Origin: Deltaproteobacteria bacterium
GTDB lineage: Bacteria > Myxococcota_A > UBA796 > GCA-2862545
DNA: 64,000 bases
Assembly (NCBI GenBank): GCA_006226595.1
Contig: SBGP01000092.1
Location: 186,001 to 250,000 of the forward strand
Direction: 5' to 3'
Position 1 is the stretch's first letter. The number at the start of each line of letters is the position of its first letter. The translations under genes and the position numbers were made by a program. This document shows positions 36,554-46,362 of this stretch, piece after piece. Under the pieces are notes generated by a model. That model searched no databases and was not told the DNA's origin. It saw nothing but the letters and a program-made list of their open reading frames with translations.

Positions 36554-36907
36554 CTACAGAGACGCGGCCAGGGCCTCGCGGACCGCGCGCAGGTCGGGGT
36601 TGTCGAGGTCCGGGTCACCCGCGACCGCAGCCTCGATCAGCTCCAGGGCGCGGCCGGGCGAGCCTCCGCGACCGGCGATGAGCAGGCCCATGCGCAGCAC
36701 GCGCTCCGGCTCTCCGAGCACGCCGAGCAGCGACCCGAGCGGCACGCGGACGGCGAATTCCGGCGTGAGCGAGGTCAGCGACTGCGCCTCGGTCAGCTCG
36801 CGGTCGAGATCCTCCTCCTCGCGGGGGTCGCTGCCCCCACGAAACTGCGCGGCGAGAAGCTCGGCGAGCTTGCGGATCTGCCTGAGAAGGAAGTCGTCGC
36901 GAATCAT
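36554..36907 (-). CDS. Small helical protein (DUF6483-like)
   Basis: A 117-residue protein of amphipathic helices beginning IRDDFLLRQIRKLAELLAA, with many Glu/Leu. The N-terminal pattern (D-F/Y-hydrophobic-R-Q-I-x-x-L-A) resembles a family of small uncharacterised proteins (DUF6483); this is an inference. ATG 36907 is chosen although it has no clear SD; GTG 36931 is an alternative. The function is unknown. Confidence 0.5.
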   Translation of the reverse strand: MIRDDFLLRQIRKLAELLAAQFRGGSDPREEEDLDRELTEAQSLTSLTPEFAVRVPLGSLLGVLGEPERVLRMGLLIAGRGGSPGRALELIEAAVAGDPDLDNPDLRAVREALAASL

Positions 36908-37010
36908 GGGAGGAAGCTGGGCACCGTCCACGCTTCGACAAGCCCCGCAGGCGCGGTCGCGAACCGCGCGTCGTCATGCGAGACTGCACCTCCACGCTCC
37001 CGGAGGTCTG

Positions 37011-38582
37011 GTGCGTCTTCCCCTACTCTCCCTCGCCATCCTGCTGTCCGCGTGCATGCCCCCGACCCTGAAGACGGGCATGGACATGGCCGAGCAGGGC
37101 GACTTCGAGGGTGCCGCTCGCTACTTCATGCAGTGCCTCGACGACGACGCGTACGACGAGATCGCCGCGAAGGGGCTCGACCGCGTGGCTCGCGACAGCT
37201 TCGAGGTGAAGCTCGACATCGCGCGCGAAGCCGAGGCCGATGGACGCTACGCCGACAGCCTGGCCGCCTTCGACGACGCCGACGCGTGGCTCGCCGTCCT
37301 CAAGGAGTACGACGCGGTCGGCTGGAACCCGGGCGACGCGCTGACCGTGGAGCGCGAGGAGGTCAAGGACCGGCTCGCCCTCAAGCACTATGTCGACGCC
37401 AAGGACGAGGTCGCTGGCGGCAAGTTCGAGCAGGGCATCGCGTCCTACGAAGAAGCGCTGGCCGTGCGACCCGGCTTCCAGGACACCGAGACCCAGCTCA
37501 CCGACGCGTACTACGCCTGGGGACGCGCCGAGGTCACCGCCGGCCACTATCGCAAGGCCGCCGATGCCTTTGCCAAGGCCGTCGAGCGCGGAAAGGGCCA
37601 CGAAGCCATCGCCTGGGGAAGCGCCGTGTCCGCGGCCCTCGGTCGCTACTACCTGAAGACGGGTCACTGCCGCCACGCGGCCCTGGAGCTTCGCCGAGTC
37701 GACCGCGGAGCCATCCACGACACCGAGCTCAACGCCGAGGCCGAGCGCGCCGAGGCCTGTGCCCGTGTGGAGCTGGTCGTCGAGAACTTCGACGAGGTGG
37801 CCGGCGAGTCGATCAGCGGCACGTCGCTGGGCGCCGTGGTCAGCGACCGGGTGGTGCACGAGCTCTCGGAGCGCGGCAGCGAGTTCGTGAAGCTGCTCGA
37901 CACCGAGGCGGCCCGCGCATTCACCGCACCGGATGCGGAGCCCCGGCCCGGACACATCTACGTGATTCGCGGCAAGGTCAGCCAGTACCGCATGGAGCGG
38001 AGCGAGCCGAAGTCCGTGACGAAGTCCGAGGTCGCCCACAAGCGCGAGCTGTGCCCGCCGCCCGACGGCCCGTACTACGACATGGAAGACGAGTGGTGCG
38101 ACGACCCGTTCACCCTGCTGTGGGACGAGACCCGCGAGGGCGTGAAGTGGCGCATCGCGGGCAACGTGCGCGTCACCGACCCGCGCTCGGCCGAGCAGAT
38201 CCTCTCCAAGCCCCTCGAGCTGAGCGAGCACTCCGAGCGGATCACGCGCGAGGGCCTGCGGCGTGAAGACGGCGTGGACGGGCCCATCGTGCTCGTCGTC
38301 GACCGGGAAGAAGGCAAGTTCGCGGTGCCTCAGACGATGATCGACGCGCTCGCCGAGAAGCCGGAGCCGCTCCCGAACGACGGCGAGCTGGCCCTGGCCG
38401 CCGCCCATCGCCTCGCCGAGGAAGCCGCCACGCAGGTGCTCGCGACCGTCGACCGACCGCCGCTTCCGCCGGTGCCTGGCCGCCTCGAGATCCAGGCCCC
38501 TGTCACCGACGCCAGCGAGCTCAAGTTCGGCACGCCGAACACGCCGGACACCGAGCCGAAGGGCTTCGAGCCCGAGAACTAG
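37011..38582 (+). CDS. Lipoprotein with TPR-like repeats
   Basis: A 523-residue protein with lipobox Cys15 (LLSAC). About 20-240 holds TPR-like helix pairs (MDMAEQGDFEGAARYFMQCL, EVAGGKFEQGIASYEEALAV). The C-terminal half (about 260-520) is an alpha/beta domain with IYVIRGKVSQYR and two further Cys. GTG 37011 follows GGAGGT closely (3 nt). It probably sits in the outer membrane facing the periplasm and binds partner proteins through the TPRs. The function is unknown. Confidence 0.75.
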   Translation: MRLPLLSLAILLSACMPPTLKTGMDMAEQGDFEGAARYFMQCLDDDAYDEIAAKGLDRVARDSFEVKLDIAREAEADGRYADSLAAFDDADAWLAVLKEYDAVGWNPGDALTVEREEVKDRLALKHYVDAKDEVAGGKFEQGIASYEEALAVRPGFQDTETQLTDAYYAWGRAEVTAGHYRKAADAFAKAVERGKGHEAIAWGSAVSAALGRYYLKTGHCRHAALELRRVDRGAIHDTELNAEAERAEACARVELVVENFDEVAGESISGTSLGAVVSDRVVHELSERGSEFVKLLDTEAARAFTAPDAEPRPGHIYVIRGKVSQYRMERSEPKSVTKSEVAHKRELCPPPDGPYYDMEDEWCDDPFTLLWDETREGVKWRIAGNVRVTDPRSAEQILSKPLELSEHSERITREGLRREDGVDGPIVLVVDREEGKFAVPQTMIDALAEKPEPLPNDGELALAAAHRLAEEAATQVLATVDRPPLPPVPGRLEIQAPVTDASELKFGTPNTPDTEPKGFEPEN

Positions 38583-38601
38583 GCGGGCCGCTCGGCCGTC
38601 G

Positions 38602-39600
38602 CTACTTCTTCTTGCGACGGAACAGGCCGCGCTTGCGCGGCTCCGGATCCGCCACGGGCGCGGGAGCCGGCGCAGGCGCGGGGCGCGGTGCAACCGCCGT
38701 CGGAGCGGGGCGCGGAGCTGCGCGAGGCACCGGTCGCGGCCTGGGGGTGGGCTCGGGCTCCGGCACGATCTCCTCGATCACGGGCTCCTGAACGGCGACC
38801 GGCTCGGGCTCGGGAACCTCGGGAACGGCGAGCGTCGGGGCCTCGGCGACCGGATCCGCCGTCTCGGTGCCCATCCACACGGCGGCCAGGCCACCGACGA
38901 TGAGCAAGGTGATCACGGGGGCTGCGACGACCAGCGCAGCGACCATCCACGTGGGCGTGGCGGCCTGGGGCGCCGGGGAGGTCGCGACCACCGTCGGAAG
39001 GTCATCGGGGTCGACCTCATCGCGGGTCGGCACCGGGGGCTCGGTCATCGGCGGCGCCGGCATCGGGGGCGGCTCGACGATGGGCTCGGTCACCTCGGGG
39101 GGCTTGCGGCGGATCGTCTGGGTCGCCTCGGAGTCGAGGTTCGGCGGCCGCACGAGCGGCAGCTCACCGAAGGGGTCGACCTCGTCGAACCCGCCCTCGT
39201 AGGTGAGCGCGGGCGGCGCGATGAACACCGGGGCTTCCTGGCGCAGCGAGTACGCGTCGGTCACCGGTGTCGCGCCGTCTTCCCTCGTCGGCACCAGGTG
39301 CGGCCCGACCTCGGCCTCGTCCGACCACACGCGGGCGAGCTCGATGCTGTACGGCAGGTCCCAGCCCTTGCCCCACAGCAGGCGGGCCTCGTGGGCATCG
39401 CCGTCTTCCCACAGGTCCTCGCCGGGGGCCTCGGCCTCGAAGCCCGCGCCCGCGGGACCGTGCTCGACCACATCGAGATCCGGGGACTGCAAAGCGAGGC
39501 CGATCCGGGGCGACGTATCGTCGGCCCAGGCCTCTTCGAGGACGTCGTCGAGTTCGATCTCGAACTCTTCTTCGTCCGCTTCTGGAATTCCCCCGCCCAT
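38602..39600 (-). CDS. Single-TM protein with acidic N-terminus and Pro-rich tail
   Basis: A 332-residue protein. The first 80 residues are acidic (EADEEEFEIELDDVLEEAW); a Pro-rich linker (about 175-200) precedes one TM helix at about 215-245, followed by a long periplasmic Pro/Glu/Val-rich (TonB-linker-like) region and an Arg/Lys-rich end (RGLFRRKKK). It has no recognised domain. ATG 39600 is chosen. It shares strand and spacing (141 bp) with the giant repeat protein upstream, so co-transcription is possible. Confidence 0.7.
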   Translation of the reverse strand: MGGGIPEADEEEFEIELDDVLEEAWADDTSPRIGLALQSPDLDVVEHGPAGAGFEAEAPGEDLWEDGDAHEARLLWGKGWDLPYSIELARVWSDEAEVGPHLVPTREDGATPVTDAYSLRQEAPVFIAPPALTYEGGFDEVDPFGELPLVRPPNLDSEATQTIRRKPPEVTEPIVEPPPMPAPPMTEPPVPTRDEVDPDDLPTVVATSPAPQAATPTWMVAALVVAAPVITLLIVGGLAAVWMGTETADPVAEAPTLAVPEVPEPEPVAVQEPVIEEIVPEPEPTPRPRPVPRAAPRPAPTAVAPRPAPAPAPAPVADPEPRKRGLFRRKKK

Positions 39601-39741
39601 GCGCCGCACACTAGCGCATTTTCGGGCAGAGCACCCGATCTTCGCCGGTTCTCGACGTATCCACGGGCCTCCTCAGGCCATGCACAATCCGTGATGCGGA
39701 TCGCGGGCTGCCGAGAAACTCCGCGACAACCCCGATCACGG

Positions 39742-42700
39742 TCAGCCGAGACGCGAGGTGTCGCCGAGACGGATGCTGCGCACCTTGGTTCCCTCGACGT
39801 CGACGAGAATCGTGCGGCTGGTGCTCAGCGGCTGGGTGATCGTCACATCGAGCCCCCGCAGACCCACGCTCTCGAGCGACACGTGGTCGCCCGTCGGCAG
39901 GATCGCATGGGCCGAGCTCGCGTTGATCTGGTGGGCACCGATGCCGAGCCCCTCGCCGAGGGTTCCCTGGATGGTGAACCGGTTCGCCTGCGCGTTGCCG
40001 CCATTGTCGAGGGTCACCGAGCCCTGGTCGTTGCCGAGGCGGCCGTTGCCCACGGACAGCGAGCTCGTGTTGATGGTGATCGCGCCGGCATCGACGCCGA
40101 AGCCCCAGCCGGTCTCGGAGAGCGTCTGGACGTTCTCGTCGATCTTGTCCTGGAGGCTCTGCATCTCGGCCTCGTCGACCTCGGTCGACACGTCGCCGTT
40201 CTGCAGACCCTCGATCAGCGGCTGCAGGGCGACGCTGCCCTTCTTGCCGCCGCCCTGCTTCTTCGAGAGCAGACCGTCGTAGTCGTTGACGGAAGCGGCG
40301 ACCTTCACGGTGACCGGACCCGCCTTCGCAACGATGCCGACGCCCTCCTTGACCTTCACCGACGCCAGGCCGGCGGCGATGTTGCCGAGCAGGCCGCCCT
40401 CGAACTCGATGTCGAGCTCGGAGAGCGGAATGAGGCCGTTCTGAGCCACCGCGGACACCGTGAACGCACCGCCGTTGGCGACCGGAATGCGGGCCGAGAA
40501 CTGGCCATTTGCGTTGGCGAAGGGCGCGGCAGTGAACTGTCCGGGGTCGACGGCCGGGCCGCTGGCGCCGCTCGCGACCTCGTTCATCGGCATGTGCAGC
40601 AGCTCGACGTGGATGCCGTTCACGTCGAGCCCATCGACCGCCACGCCCTCGAGGTTGTTGTCCGCGTCGAGCGCGACGCCGCTGCGACCGACCTGCACAC
40701 TGTCGACCGAGCCGCTCATCGTGCCCTTGCCGCCACGAATGTCCTCGACGTTCGCGCCGTCGATGGTCGCCACGGTGCCGTTCGCGTCGCGGGTCGCATC
40801 GAGCCCCTCGACGTCGACCGAGCCCACGTGACCGTTGCCCATCGAGCCCTTGGTATCGAGGTTCTCCGCGTGCGCGTGGTCGACGGACGCCTTGCCGGTG
40901 CCGTCACTGCTCACGTCGGTGAGGGTGATGCCGGAGGCCGAGGCGCCGCCGAGCGACACGTCCTGATCGCCGTCGTGCTTCACCGCGCCGACGCCCGCGC
41001 TGTCGATGACCACCTCGCTGGCTCCGCTGGTGGTCACACCCTTGCCGTGCACGCCGTTGGCTTCGACGCTGGCGACGCTGGTGCTCGTGCCGCCACCCTG
41101 GTGGGAGATGCCGCTCGCGGAGGCGGAGCGCACATCGACGCTGTCGGCACCGCTGGTGCTCACACCGCTGGCGCTGACGCCCTCGATCTTCGCGCCCGCC
41201 ACGTCGACCTCGTGGCCGCCGCCGCTGTAGTGCACGTCGTTGACGCTGCCGCTGCCGACCGACGCGGTCTTCGCACCCGAGGTGGTCACTCCGGTGGCCG
41301 ACACGCCGCTCACGTTCGCCGAGGACGCCTCGACCTCGTGGCCGCCGCCCTTGTAGCTGAGCCCGGTCGCACCCGCGCTGTCCACCGACGCGCTCGACGC
41401 ACCCGAGGTGGTGACGCCGTTCGCGGACACGCCGCTCACGCTGACCGAGGACGCCCCGGCCTCATGACCCCCGCCCTTGTAGCTCAGGCCGGTGGCACCG
41501 GCGCCATCGACCGAAGCGGTCTTCGCGCCCGACGTGGTCACGCCCGTCGCCGACACGCCGCTCACGCTCGCCGCATCCACCGCGACCTCGTGACCGCCGC
41601 CCTGGTAGCTCACGCCGCTGGCGCTTCCGCCACCCACGTCCACCGAAGCGGCGCCGGTCTTCGTGACCCCCGTGAGACCGATGTCCGTGGCCTGGGCCGA
41701 GTCGAGGCGCACATCGTGGCCGCCGCCCTGGTAGCTCACGCCGCTCGCCCCGACGTCGCCGACATCGAGGCTGTTCGCGCCGCTCGACGACGCGCCGGTC
41801 GCCGCGATGTCGCCCGCGGAGATCTCGTTCGCGTGCACCTTGTGCGTGCCGTCGTCGTAGTCGACGTCGCTGGCGGTGGCTTCCTTGACCGAGCCACTCC
41901 GCAGCGTGCTGCTCGTGACGTCGGCATCGAACACGATGCCGTTCGCCTGCACGGAGCTGGCGCTGGCGCCGGACTCGTGCGCGACGCCACTGGCCGCGAC
42001 CGCGCCGATGCGGCCGCCGACATCCGTGCCCATGCCGCGAGCCACCACGTCGACGCCCGTCGCGGAAGCCGTATCCGCCGTCGCGCCCTTCGCGTCGATG
42101 CCCGTGGCGGCGACGTCGGTCTTGACGCCGATCAGGTCGGTCGCCGCCGTGACCTCGGTGCCGGTGGCGGTGACGCTGTCGACATTGCCGTAGCTGGTGC
42201 GCGCGCCTTCGACCGTGGCGCTGCCGATCGTGGACTTCACCGACAGATCGCCGATGTCACCCTTGGCGGCCTTCGGCGCCTCCTTCTCGATGCCGAGCAG
42301 CGCATCGACCTCTTCGCGCTTGCTGGTCGCGGGCTGCGCGTTCGGCGTGACCGCGAGGCCCGAGACCTCGGCGGAGATGTCGGTGAGCTCGAGCTTGTCG
42401 ACCTCGTCGGTGCCGTGGGACGCCCCGCTGACCGAGATGCTGCCGATGCTCACCGAGAGCACGCCCGCCATGAGCGAGCGGTCGAGCTCGACCCACTCCT
42501 GGTTCTCGTCGGGGGTGAGCGTGCCGCTGGCCTTCTTCGCGTCGAGCTCGTTCTTGCGCGCCGCGTCGGCCCGCAGCTTCGGGATCTCCGCCTCGAGCCA
42601 CTCGACGCGCTTCTTGTCGACCATGCCCTGCGGCGCGTTCTTGAGCTCCGACAGCTCTTCCTCGAGCAGACCCAGCCGCTCCTTGGCCTCGAGGGTCATC

Positions 42701-43947
42701 GCGAAGGAGTCGACCGAGAGCTCCTTGACCTCGGACTCGACGGTCGAGCCGTCCTCGGCCTGGCTCGTCACCTTGGCCCCACCGGGCAGGTGCAGCTTGT
42801 CGAAGCTCGCATCCACATCGAGCCCGCCGGTGGCCGCCGCCGAGGCGATGCCATCCCCGAGCGCCGCCGCGTCGTCGACCGTCTGAGCGGCCTTGGCGAG
42901 CGGCGCGAGCAGGTCGCGACCGAAGAAGGTCAGCTGCTCGCCGACCACGTCGCGGAGCGCCTCCTCGGCCCCCGCACCCTCCGAGAGCTCGGCGGGGTCG
43001 ATGGCCGCGCGGGCCGCGTGCAGCTCGATCGCCATCACCACGAGGCGCGGAATCGCGACCTGGAGGAACGGGTCGGCGACGTTCACGCCGAGATCCTGGA
43101 AGTCGATGACACCGGCCTCGACGTCGAGCGAGGTCTGCGCGTTCTCCTGGTCCGGGACGTCGACCGTGACCTTGAGCGCGTTCACCGAGCCGCGACCGCT
43201 CGTGACCTTCGCGCCGTCCACCGTCGCGTCGATGCTCTCGATGCCCAGGTTCGCGAGCTTGACCGTCATACGTCCGGCAGAGAGGTCGCCGTCGACGTCC
43301 AGGGTGTGGTCCTGGGCCGTGTCGAGCTTCACGCCACCGAGATCGCCACCTGCCGCGGCCTGCGCGAGGTCGAGGTTGAGGCCGACTTCCTCGCCGTGGA
43401 CCACCGCGTCGACCACGTCCTTGGTCGCGTCCCACACCGCCGACGCGTCTTCCTTGGCCTTCTTCAAGGTGCCGGAGAAGTCGTCGGAGAGCGCGCCGAT
43501 CGGGTCGGCCCACCACGGGGTTCCGCCGGGATTGTCGAGCAGCTGGTCCGCGAGCTTGCCGCCGTCGATGGCCGCGAACTTCGCACGCCCCTCCTCGCTC
43601 ATGCGCGACAGCAGCGCCTTGGCTGCCTCGGTCTCCTCGCTGCTCACCGTGTCGAACCAGCCACCGTCGGTCAGCCACTCCTGAAGCTGCGCGAGCTGCT
43701 TGTCCTCGGACTCGCCGGCGAGGGCCTCGATCTTCGCGGCCATGTCGTCGTCGCCCGGGTCCTGGTCCTGATCGCCGCCGCCCCAGAGGCTCGAGAACCA
43801 GCTACCACCCTCGTCGTCGGCGGTCTGCTCGACGTCCGCGGCGACGGCCGCGTTGCCGCGGAGGTCCGCCTCGACCTCTTCGGTCTGAGGGATCTCGTCG
43901 GTCTTCTCGGCAGCGGGGGCCGGAGCGAAGGACTTGCCGCCACTCAT
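39742..43947 (-). CDS. Giant repetitive protein (1401 residues), beta-solenoid-like
   Basis: A 1401-residue protein without signal peptide or TM segment. About 1-110 is acidic and charged; about 150-410 is mixed alpha/beta; about 415-480 is a charged coiled coil (LLEEELSELKN, LEAEIPKLRAD). Between about 620 and 1050 Gly/Ser/Ala/Val/Thr-rich repeats dominate, made of two half-units of 20-22 residues: VTTSGA...ASVDxAGATGLS and YKGGGHEV...SVSGVSATG. The pattern of one Gly turn and alternate Val/Ala suggests a beta-solenoid. The C-terminal 300 residues are non-repetitive. ATG 43947 has AGGAAGG upstream. No family recognised. It could be a structural, adhesion or secreted-effector protein, but there is no evidence for export. 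Confidence 0.85.
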   Translation of the reverse strand: MSGGKSFAPAPAAEKTDEIPQTEEVEADLRGNAAVAADVEQTADDEGGSWFSSLWGGGDQDQDPGDDDMAAKIEALAGESEDKQLAQLQEWLTDGGWFDTVSSEETEAAKALLSRMSEEGRAKFAAIDGGKLADQLLDNPGGTPWWADPIGALSDDFSGTLKKAKEDASAVWDATKDVVDAVVHGEEVGLNLDLAQAAAGGDLGGVKLDTAQDHTLDVDGDLSAGRMTVKLANLGIESIDATVDGAKVTSGRGSVNALKVTVDVPDQENAQTSLDVEAGVIDFQDLGVNVADPFLQVAIPRLVVMAIELHAARAAIDPAELSEGAGAEEALRDVVGEQLTFFGRDLLAPLAKAAQTVDDAAALGDGIASAAATGGLDVDASFDKLHLPGGAKVTSQAEDGSTVESEVKELSVDSFAMTLEAKERLGLLEEELSELKNAPQGMVDKKRVEWLEAEIPKLRADAARKNELDAKKASGTLTPDENQEWVELDRSLMAGVLSVSIGSISVSGASHGTDEVDKLELTDISAEVSGLAVTPNAQPATSKREEVDALLGIEKEAPKAAKGDIGDLSVKSTIGSATVEGARTSYGNVDSVTATGTEVTAATDLIGVKTDVAATGIDAKGATADTASATGVDVVARGMGTDVGGRIGAVAASGVAHESGASASSVQANGIVFDADVTSSTLRSGSVKEATASDVDYDDGTHKVHANEISAGDIAATGASSSGANSLDVGDVGASGVSYQGGGHDVRLDSAQATDIGLTGVTKTGAASVDVGGGSASGVSYQGGGHEVAVDAASVSGVSATGVTTSGAKTASVDGAGATGLSYKGGGHEAGASSVSVSGVSANGVTTSGASSASVDSAGATGLSYKGGGHEVEASSANVSGVSATGVTTSGAKTASVGSGSVNDVHYSGGGHEVDVAGAKIEGVSASGVSTSGADSVDVRSASASGISHQGGGTSTSVASVEANGVHGKGVTTSGASEVVIDSAGVGAVKHDGDQDVSLGGASASGITLTDVSSDGTGKASVDHAHAENLDTKGSMGNGHVGSVDVEGLDATRDANGTVATIDGANVEDIRGGKGTMSGSVDSVQVGRSGVALDADNNLEGVAVDGLDVNGIHVELLHMPMNEVASGASGPAVDPGQFTAAPFANANGQFSARIPVANGGAFTVSAVAQNGLIPLSELDIEFEGGLLGNIAAGLASVKVKEGVGIVAKAGPVTVKVAASVNDYDGLLSKKQGGGKKGSVALQPLIEGLQNGDVSTEVDEAEMQSLQDKIDENVQTLSETGWGFGVDAGAITINTSSLSVGNGRLGNDQGSVTLDNGGNAQANRFTIQGTLGEGLGIGAHQINASSAHAILPTGDHVSLESVGLRGLDVTITQPLSTSRTILVDVEGTKVRSIRLGDTSRLG
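41100..41770 (-). repeat. 126-bp tandem repeats inside the giant protein gene
   Basis: The GTAG motif (plus-strand reading) recurs at 41229, 41355, 41481, 41607 and 41733, exactly 126 bp apart, i.e. 42 codons. Each unit encodes the two half-repeats of about 20 and 22 residues. Flanking divergent units extend the repeat array on both sides. Exact periodicity at DNA level suggests recent duplication or gene conversion. Confidence 0.85.
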
Positions 43948-44060
43948 GGGAACCTTCCTGTGGGAAGCCCGGAGGAGATGGGCTTCCCTCCCATCGTACC
44001 GCACTTTCGGCCGGCGCTGCCACCGCCTGCCTGACAGTTCCCCGACACTCGTCGGGATCG

Positions 44061-46325
44061 CTATCCGGCGCGTCGGGGCCCGAGGAAGGTCCGCTCGTAG
44101 GCGGCGCGCACCGCGTCATCCGCCGAGGTGAGGATGCGGTCGCCGTCGATCAGCTTGCGAACCTGCTTTGCGAGTCGCTCGGGCAGGACCTGCTGCACGC
44201 GAGACAGTGGACCGAGCACGCGCGGCACGGCGATCTCCGCCTCGTAGTGGTGCCAGCTGCGCACGACCTCGCGGGCCACGTCCTCGGGATCCACCGCGAG
44301 GGTCCTGCGGTGCGGGAAGGCGGCAGCGAGGCGCGTGCGCACGACCGTGGGCAGGATCGTCGTCAGCGTGACCCCGGTTCCCTCGAGCTCCTGGCGCAGG
44401 CTGGCCGAGAGCCCCACCACCGCGTGCTTGCTCGCCACATACGAGGCGAGCCCGGCGACAGGAACGCGCCCGGCGAGGCTCGCGATGTTGACCACGTGGC
44501 CCCGGCCCCGCGCCTGCATCGCCGGAAGCACGGCCTTCAGCCCGTTCGAGACGCCGAAGTAGTTCACCCCGAGGTTCGCGGCCTCGGCCGCACGGCTCTC
44601 GTCGAGGAAGCGGCCGGTCGCGGCGACGCCAGCGTTGTTCACCCACACCTCGATGGGCCCGAGGCTGTCCTCGATGTCTGCGACGAGCGCGTGCATCGCC
44701 TCGGCATCGGTGACGTCGACGCTGCGAGCCACCCCACCGAGACGCGCCGCCTCGACCTTGGCGCGGTCGAGATCGAGGTCGGCGATCACCACGCGGCAGC
44801 CCTCGTTGGCGAAGCCTTCGGCGATCGCGAGCCCGATGCCGTGCGCACCACCGGTGACCACGGCGATTGGGCCCTGAGAAGCGCCACGCGCCGTGTACAC
44901 GCTCGGGTCGAAGCGCCGCAGGCGGCGGCGCGCATCGAGCGTGCTCCATGGGTAGATCGCCCGGTTCTTGCCCTGCTTGTCGAGGTACCAGCTGCCGCAG
45001 CCGCCACTGTTCCACACCGACGGCCCCAGAGCTTGCTGGACCTCGTCGTTCCACCGGTCGTGGGCCCGCTCGGTGACCTCCACCGCGGCCCAGCCCTGCT
45101 CGTCCATCTGCCGCACCCCGTCGGCGATGTAGCGGGCCTGCGCCTCGAGGATGACGAGCACCGAGGTGTGGCCGTTGCCCGTGTTGGGCCCGAGCGGCAG
45201 GAACAGGTTCGGAAAGCCCGGCACCGTGGTCCCGAGGTAGGCGGTGGGCGAGCCATTCCACGCCTCGGACAGGCTCTGGCCCGTGCGCCCGACCACACGG
45301 TGCGCGATCGGTGGGTCGTGGACCTCGAAGCCCGTGGCGAGGATCAGCGTGTCCACCGGGTGCTCGACACCGTCCGCGTCGACCACGCCGGTCCGCGTGA
45401 TGCGCGTCACCGCGCTGGTCACCGTCACGTTGTCCTGCGCGAGTGCCGGGTAGTAGCTGTTCGACATCAGCAGGCGCTTGCAGCCGAAGGCCCACTCGGG
45501 GGTGAGCCGCGCGCGCAGGGCCGGATCGTCGATGTGTCGCGCGATGTGTGCTTCCGCGGCATCCCTCAGGCGTCCGGTCCGGTTCTGCCGCTCGGATCGC
45601 TGGAGCAGCTCCAGGCCCAGGTACCAGGCGGCCCGGTAGCCGCGCTGGAAGCCCGGGACGTAGCGGAACGCGGCGCGCTCGACCCAGGGAATCGCGTGAT
45701 CCGGCTTCGGAATCACCCACCCCGGGGTCCGCTGGAACAGCACGAGCTGGTCGACGAGCGGCTGGATCTCCGGAACGAGCTGGATCGACGTCGACCCGGT
45801 GCCCACCACGGCGACACGGCGTCCGCGCAGGTCGAGCCCCTCGGGCCAGCGCGCGGTGTGGAAGGCCTCGCCCTCGAAACGGTCCAGTCCGTCGAAGTTC
45901 GGGAGGTTCGGCTCGTGAAGCGGCCCGGTACCGGCGACGAGCACCGGCGCCCGCCACAAGCCCTGGCTCGTGCGCACCTCCCACTCGGCGGAGGCATCGT
46001 CCCAGCGCGCTTCGAGGACCTCGGTGTCGAGGTGCACATGCGGCTCGATCCTCATGTCGTCCGCCACCGCGAGCATGTAGCGATGGATCTCGGGCGCCTC
46101 GGCGAACACGCGCGACCACTCGGTGTTCAGCGCGAACGAGAGGCTGTACAGCTGCGAAGGCACGTCACAGGCGCATCCGGGGTAGCGGTTGTCGCGCCAG
46201 GTGCCGCCGAGCGTGCTTCCCTTCTCGAGGATCGCGAAGTCCTCGATGCCCGCCTCTCGCAGGTAGTGAGCGACCGCGAGGCCAGCGAAGCCTCCGCCGA
46301 CGATCAGGACGCGGGTGCGGTTCAT
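44061..46325 (-). CDS. Baeyer-Villiger-type flavin monooxygenase fused to an SDR
   Basis: A 754-residue fusion. Residues 1-470 form a flavin monooxygenase with Rossmann motif GGGFAG (10-15), the BVMO signature F-x-G-x-x-x-H-x-x-x-W-P (150-161) and a second nucleotide motif GTGSTS (175-180). Residues 485-750 are a classical SDR: TGGAHGIG (491-498), NNAG (563-566), Ser616, Tyr629 and Lys633. The monooxygenase inserts oxygen next to a ketone using FAD and NADPH; the SDR could supply or consume the matching alcohol/ketone (inferred). ATG 46325 is 37 bp after the ferritin-like gene on the same strand. Confidence 0.88.
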   Translation of the reverse strand: MNRTRVLIVGGGFAGLAVAHYLREAGIEDFAILEKGSTLGGTWRDNRYPGCACDVPSQLYSLSFALNTEWSRVFAEAPEIHRYMLAVADDMRIEPHVHLDTEVLEARWDDASAEWEVRTSQGLWRAPVLVAGTGPLHEPNLPNFDGLDRFEGEAFHTARWPEGLDLRGRRVAVVGTGSTSIQLVPEIQPLVDQLVLFQRTPGWVIPKPDHAIPWVERAAFRYVPGFQRGYRAAWYLGLELLQRSERQNRTGRLRDAAEAHIARHIDDPALRARLTPEWAFGCKRLLMSNSYYPALAQDNVTVTSAVTRITRTGVVDADGVEHPVDTLILATGFEVHDPPIAHRVVGRTGQSLSEAWNGSPTAYLGTTVPGFPNLFLPLGPNTGNGHTSVLVILEAQARYIADGVRQMDEQGWAAVEVTERAHDRWNDEVQQALGPSVWNSGGCGSWYLDKQGKNRAIYPWSTLDARRRLRRFDPSVYTARGASQGPIAVVTGGAHGIGLAIAEGFANEGCRVVIADLDLDRAKVEAARLGGVARSVDVTDAEAMHALVADIEDSLGPIEVWVNNAGVAATGRFLDESRAAEAANLGVNYFGVSNGLKAVLPAMQARGRGHVVNIASLAGRVPVAGLASYVASKHAVVGLSASLRQELEGTGVTLTTILPTVVRTRLAAAFPHRRTLAVDPEDVAREVVRSWHHYEAEIAVPRVLGPLSRVQQVLPERLAKQVRKLIDGDRILTSADDAVRAAYERTFLGPRRAG

Positions 46326-46362
46326 GCGAGCTCCCGGGAGGATGCGTTCAGCGTATCTCGAC

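Noticed and set aside
41100-41770. CRISPR array
   Set aside because: The regular 126-bp units are in-frame coding repeats without unique spacers.
39298-44034. 1578-codon plus-strand frame over the giant repeat gene
   Set aside because: Shadow of a GC-rich repeat gene. The minus frame has an SD, coherent repeats and a coiled coil, the plus frame has none.
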